Shown here piece after piece: positions 21,901-21,977 of a DNA stretch of 21,977 nt. The translations under genes and the position numbers were made by a program. Under the pieces are notes generated by a model. That model was not told where the DNA came from and did no database searches. It worked only from the letters and a program-made list of their open reading frames with translations. This DNA comes from a virus: IMG/VR virus record IMGVR_UViG_3300039051_000017, positions 1 through 21,977 of that record, one strand, 5' to 3'. Each line of letters starts with the position of its first letter. Position 1 is the first letter of the stretch.

Positions 21901-21977
21901 CGTGGATTGCTGGTGAGCTTCTTGGGCTGAGAGTAAATCCCGAATACAGTTGGCAAAGGTTTTACAACAAGGCGAAT
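15984..21977 (+). CDS. Giant virion-type protein with LPD38-like region (at least 1,998 aa, 3' partial)
   Basis: One frame runs from ATG 15984 to the window end with no stop: 1,998 codons. I translated it throughout. Residues 1-350 are acidic and helical. Residues 368-412 (AVPFTLSLIPAALGGAYGGA ... LILASIGAGAVS) and 533-550 are Gly/Ala-rich hydrophobic segments. Coiled coils lie near 960-1013 and 1262-1305. The motif AEPGMPE occurs twice, at 1253 and 1401, with the second continuing AGLQQDIFG. From about 1553 (FNKFFGHDSGLKALRATADA; LKAALDFSQPMIQGTLPWGL; SSAYTRSYLTLVAEIF; a hydrophobic helix near 1806-1824) it resembles LPD38-type large polyvalent phage proteins. Such giants are thought to be carried in the capsid and injected. 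Function here is inferred, and family assignment rests on recall. Confidence 0.65.
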   Translation, partial: MNSNNDDSITKVLQRYGTSLAETRLLMPELTEAIKRQRAVKPPTFPQVPQLFTAEEIKEFGVELEAGWMLKLTPDETEIGFSQRLISPQGEELSFEDVFISPEGKWVTRAEMEAQYAPAVGIEPELDELVTSFSEVVASITDLEQRLAVAVGPPERDRLEMELRAANTEFEEFFQGLIETGRTDETEVFLRALGASEAQIEEFFGAPAPAGQPFSFDLLKGIVPEATQEQYDEIVAQINRFWRTDPVEDVARGHLGVYWRYRVGWDLSDADIDILAKAMAESHRLRFAGTDPTLWTKATASFQAGVGDLLSNMGWLMEWMGRPESEYQGWKDLGQIYQSTYMPPANPQEFTWRSLLDPEWWATSVTRAVPFTLSLIPAALGGAYGGAAIAGVLGLGKFGTLILASIGAGAVSRPMESAMEAAGVYEQAYERAIAEGRSEEEAIAEGNAAADKAFREDMALVGMDVGEFAMAFFPVKGGGSAVKHILLRRIASAGGKIVTVGIMEAAEEGFQDMVQRRALGEEVALDPQMTEAMAIGFIFGAGMGGTGAVYDTLIKRIKNDMSPELLSDLERFKSEGMAQGLTEDQAELQALDKIAETPEGAASIEETMLEIREKIKEIEVKPKELELDVFMEIPESPNIVEGVMADSWHRTVLQKVGKVPPIKKVIEWGLGTRILVNRQSEAIEDIVGQGKFLHTEILRRGEGSRSLVYWTLFNIDPNPVKLFGFNKQAVSTKVKPLTKEADGTLEDIFTHPERYSLTWKQMQYVTKVHQINTLILNMLRKEGVAPDVVGESWWVHRVVEGKYDPNGELHKVRGKPGVRHGRIGAKAAFEMHRKAPTMAEGISWGIQYGRNPAEYVSTYMEEAFKKIADARFEKYIAEKLEPLAKMGVLPTEELLRKYPEIVERAIITAEELADVNSFTDKINRAIRGERIPAQTLKAIERRFPELGKRFKALVEAPVVEVKQLRDLLTQQARTIQNLTRRLEKVKAVDVEAVKAEATAKARAEIEAEVGVAIPNEQKLAEAFKIMDYEDRLAFRSTMESLMAEVEQVIAEQEMEYRGTLEFLRTDPVATYRGHIGKRKVSLMAVLEKGQFPESFTLKEAEMLLMGKKPKTVIEGRVPRSVVIDELADHFKMSEQELIDHIESIYQQQLTAKDLKVLIQLADNRQNAIRRMLGILDSVDTEPEFIPQAEMAVPRPVEPIAEVIPSGYEINKVAGVYDIYRPDGKLIGTRPTEAAAIKYVQGYEAEFKLAIPIAEPGMPEIARIEQLEADLARLEKELVEKARPAAIIKKQIESVKGELARLRPEVEPVEAIELRSLHYHPARTQGFRNSTRAEIKDYLNRLKELAGKEAPSEVPNINEAIRSLDVGDLGAAGVAADTALSKIHKLYKIHHPEFELVKVPKAEPGMPEAGLQQDIFGYQTPVFPKGKGEVTQISMDDYAKLAEVWKKAGLPEDALPVAIKPKVEGIKGLEAETQFLKVKYDIPPVESAAERKAALEALRKEVRELTEARRMPYWEAKAERAYRMQQVSQPGIDEGYIMHPFGQGRKFDQEFIDAFNKFFGHDSGLKALRATADAAGILRILKAALDFSQPMIQGTLPWGLAHSYLVTNPKIGVRLVGAWYQCFFQQIGAFFNPGIMAHFMETRQDTIKQRIGFGGSSRAVFLFQEMQAVVGKGQLARMGETVLSKIPFDPYHRAEVSFFAGGEIVRDTFWEILSPDAMAKGQEFELAHYLDLLTGIADPRAMGVPLTVRQLEQSFIWFSSAYTRSYLTLVAEIFSGKFTGAKARRAIAGFIVAGAAYYVAVQYAICMIEGKDDDEAWETIRTGFGIYIDPITGEVQWRPTASLMSLKIGDNYFGIGGGIYGLLRLLGNISATVNEVGERERIDLIRIMKHGSLNKRDNPFIAWWYARSSALFSPIYEMATKRDFLGYPIETPGEYARYIISLFEPIWVEQAINPLIPGMAGDREVPEDALETAAWIAGELLGLRVNPEYSWQRFYNKAN

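Noticed and set aside
17132-21956. Numerous - strand frames of 60-140 codons under the giant gene
   Set aside because: All lie opposite one long continuous + strand frame, lack ribosome sites and have no recognisable domains; they are by-products of its codon use.
1-21977. CRISPR array or long tandem DNA repeats
   Set aside because: No regularly spaced repeats with unique spacers are present; only the short repeats listed above were found.

Overview
The window reads as a 22 kb piece of a tailed bacteriophage or prophage genome (Caudoviricetes). Evidence: tightly packed, mostly overlapping short genes, nearly all on the + strand; a recombination gene followed by a replication module; and, further right, a terminase small subunit / terminase large subunit / portal series. 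The host is bacterial. Some small proteins (the transglutaminase-like protein at the left edge, the 58-residue protein ending in LPGETKD, the RecT neighbours) remind me of phages and prophages of anaerobic sediment or groundwater bacteria such as Dehalococcoidia, but that is recall, not proof. No integrase, lysis, capsid or tail gene is visible, so lifestyle cannot be decided.

Layout. 1-1504: a transglutaminase-like protein with a Gly-rich repeat, cut by the window edge, then tiny proteins including a zinc-ribbon protein and a 36-residue single-span membrane peptide. 1524-4316: the recombination module, with a coiled-coil protein, a conserved phage protein and a RecT/Redbeta-type annealing protein whose frame is broken by one extra G near 3291. 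4317-4823: a structured RNA candidate, an 85-residue protein and a tRNA-like gene with anticodon CAT. 4824-6404: a ribbon-helix-helix protein, a Gp37/Gp68-family (DUF5131) protein with a CX3CX2C cluster, a minimal LuxR-type HTH protein and one unknown. 6421-8679: the replication module, with a replisome-organizer-like protein that carries a candidate origin inside its gene, a DnaC-like helicase loader, a VRR-NUC nuclease and small genes. 8679-9201: a free-standing LAGLIDADG homing endonuclease and an intrinsic terminator. 9211-11643: two unknown proteins and a zinc-ribbon-rich DNA methyltransferase. 11644-11812: a hairpin-dense control region. 11813-15257: TerS, TerL and portal.

15254-15834: an HNH endonuclease gene on the - strand, inserted exactly between the portal stop and the next gene, with its own sigma70-type promoter predicted to make a leaderless mRNA. 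15835-21977: a 50-residue protein and then one uninterrupted frame of 1,998 codons that runs off the right edge, a giant virion-type protein with a region resembling the large polyvalent LPD38-like domains.

How they work together: the left part supplies recombination and regulation, the middle loads the host helicase and processes and methylates DNA, and after the terminators at 11.7 kb the packaging and particle genes follow. Two homing endonucleases of unrelated families have settled in gaps between genes. There is no gap longer than 300 bases without a gene; the largest are 11644-11812, 4317-4449, 4708-4823 and 9105-9210, each described below.
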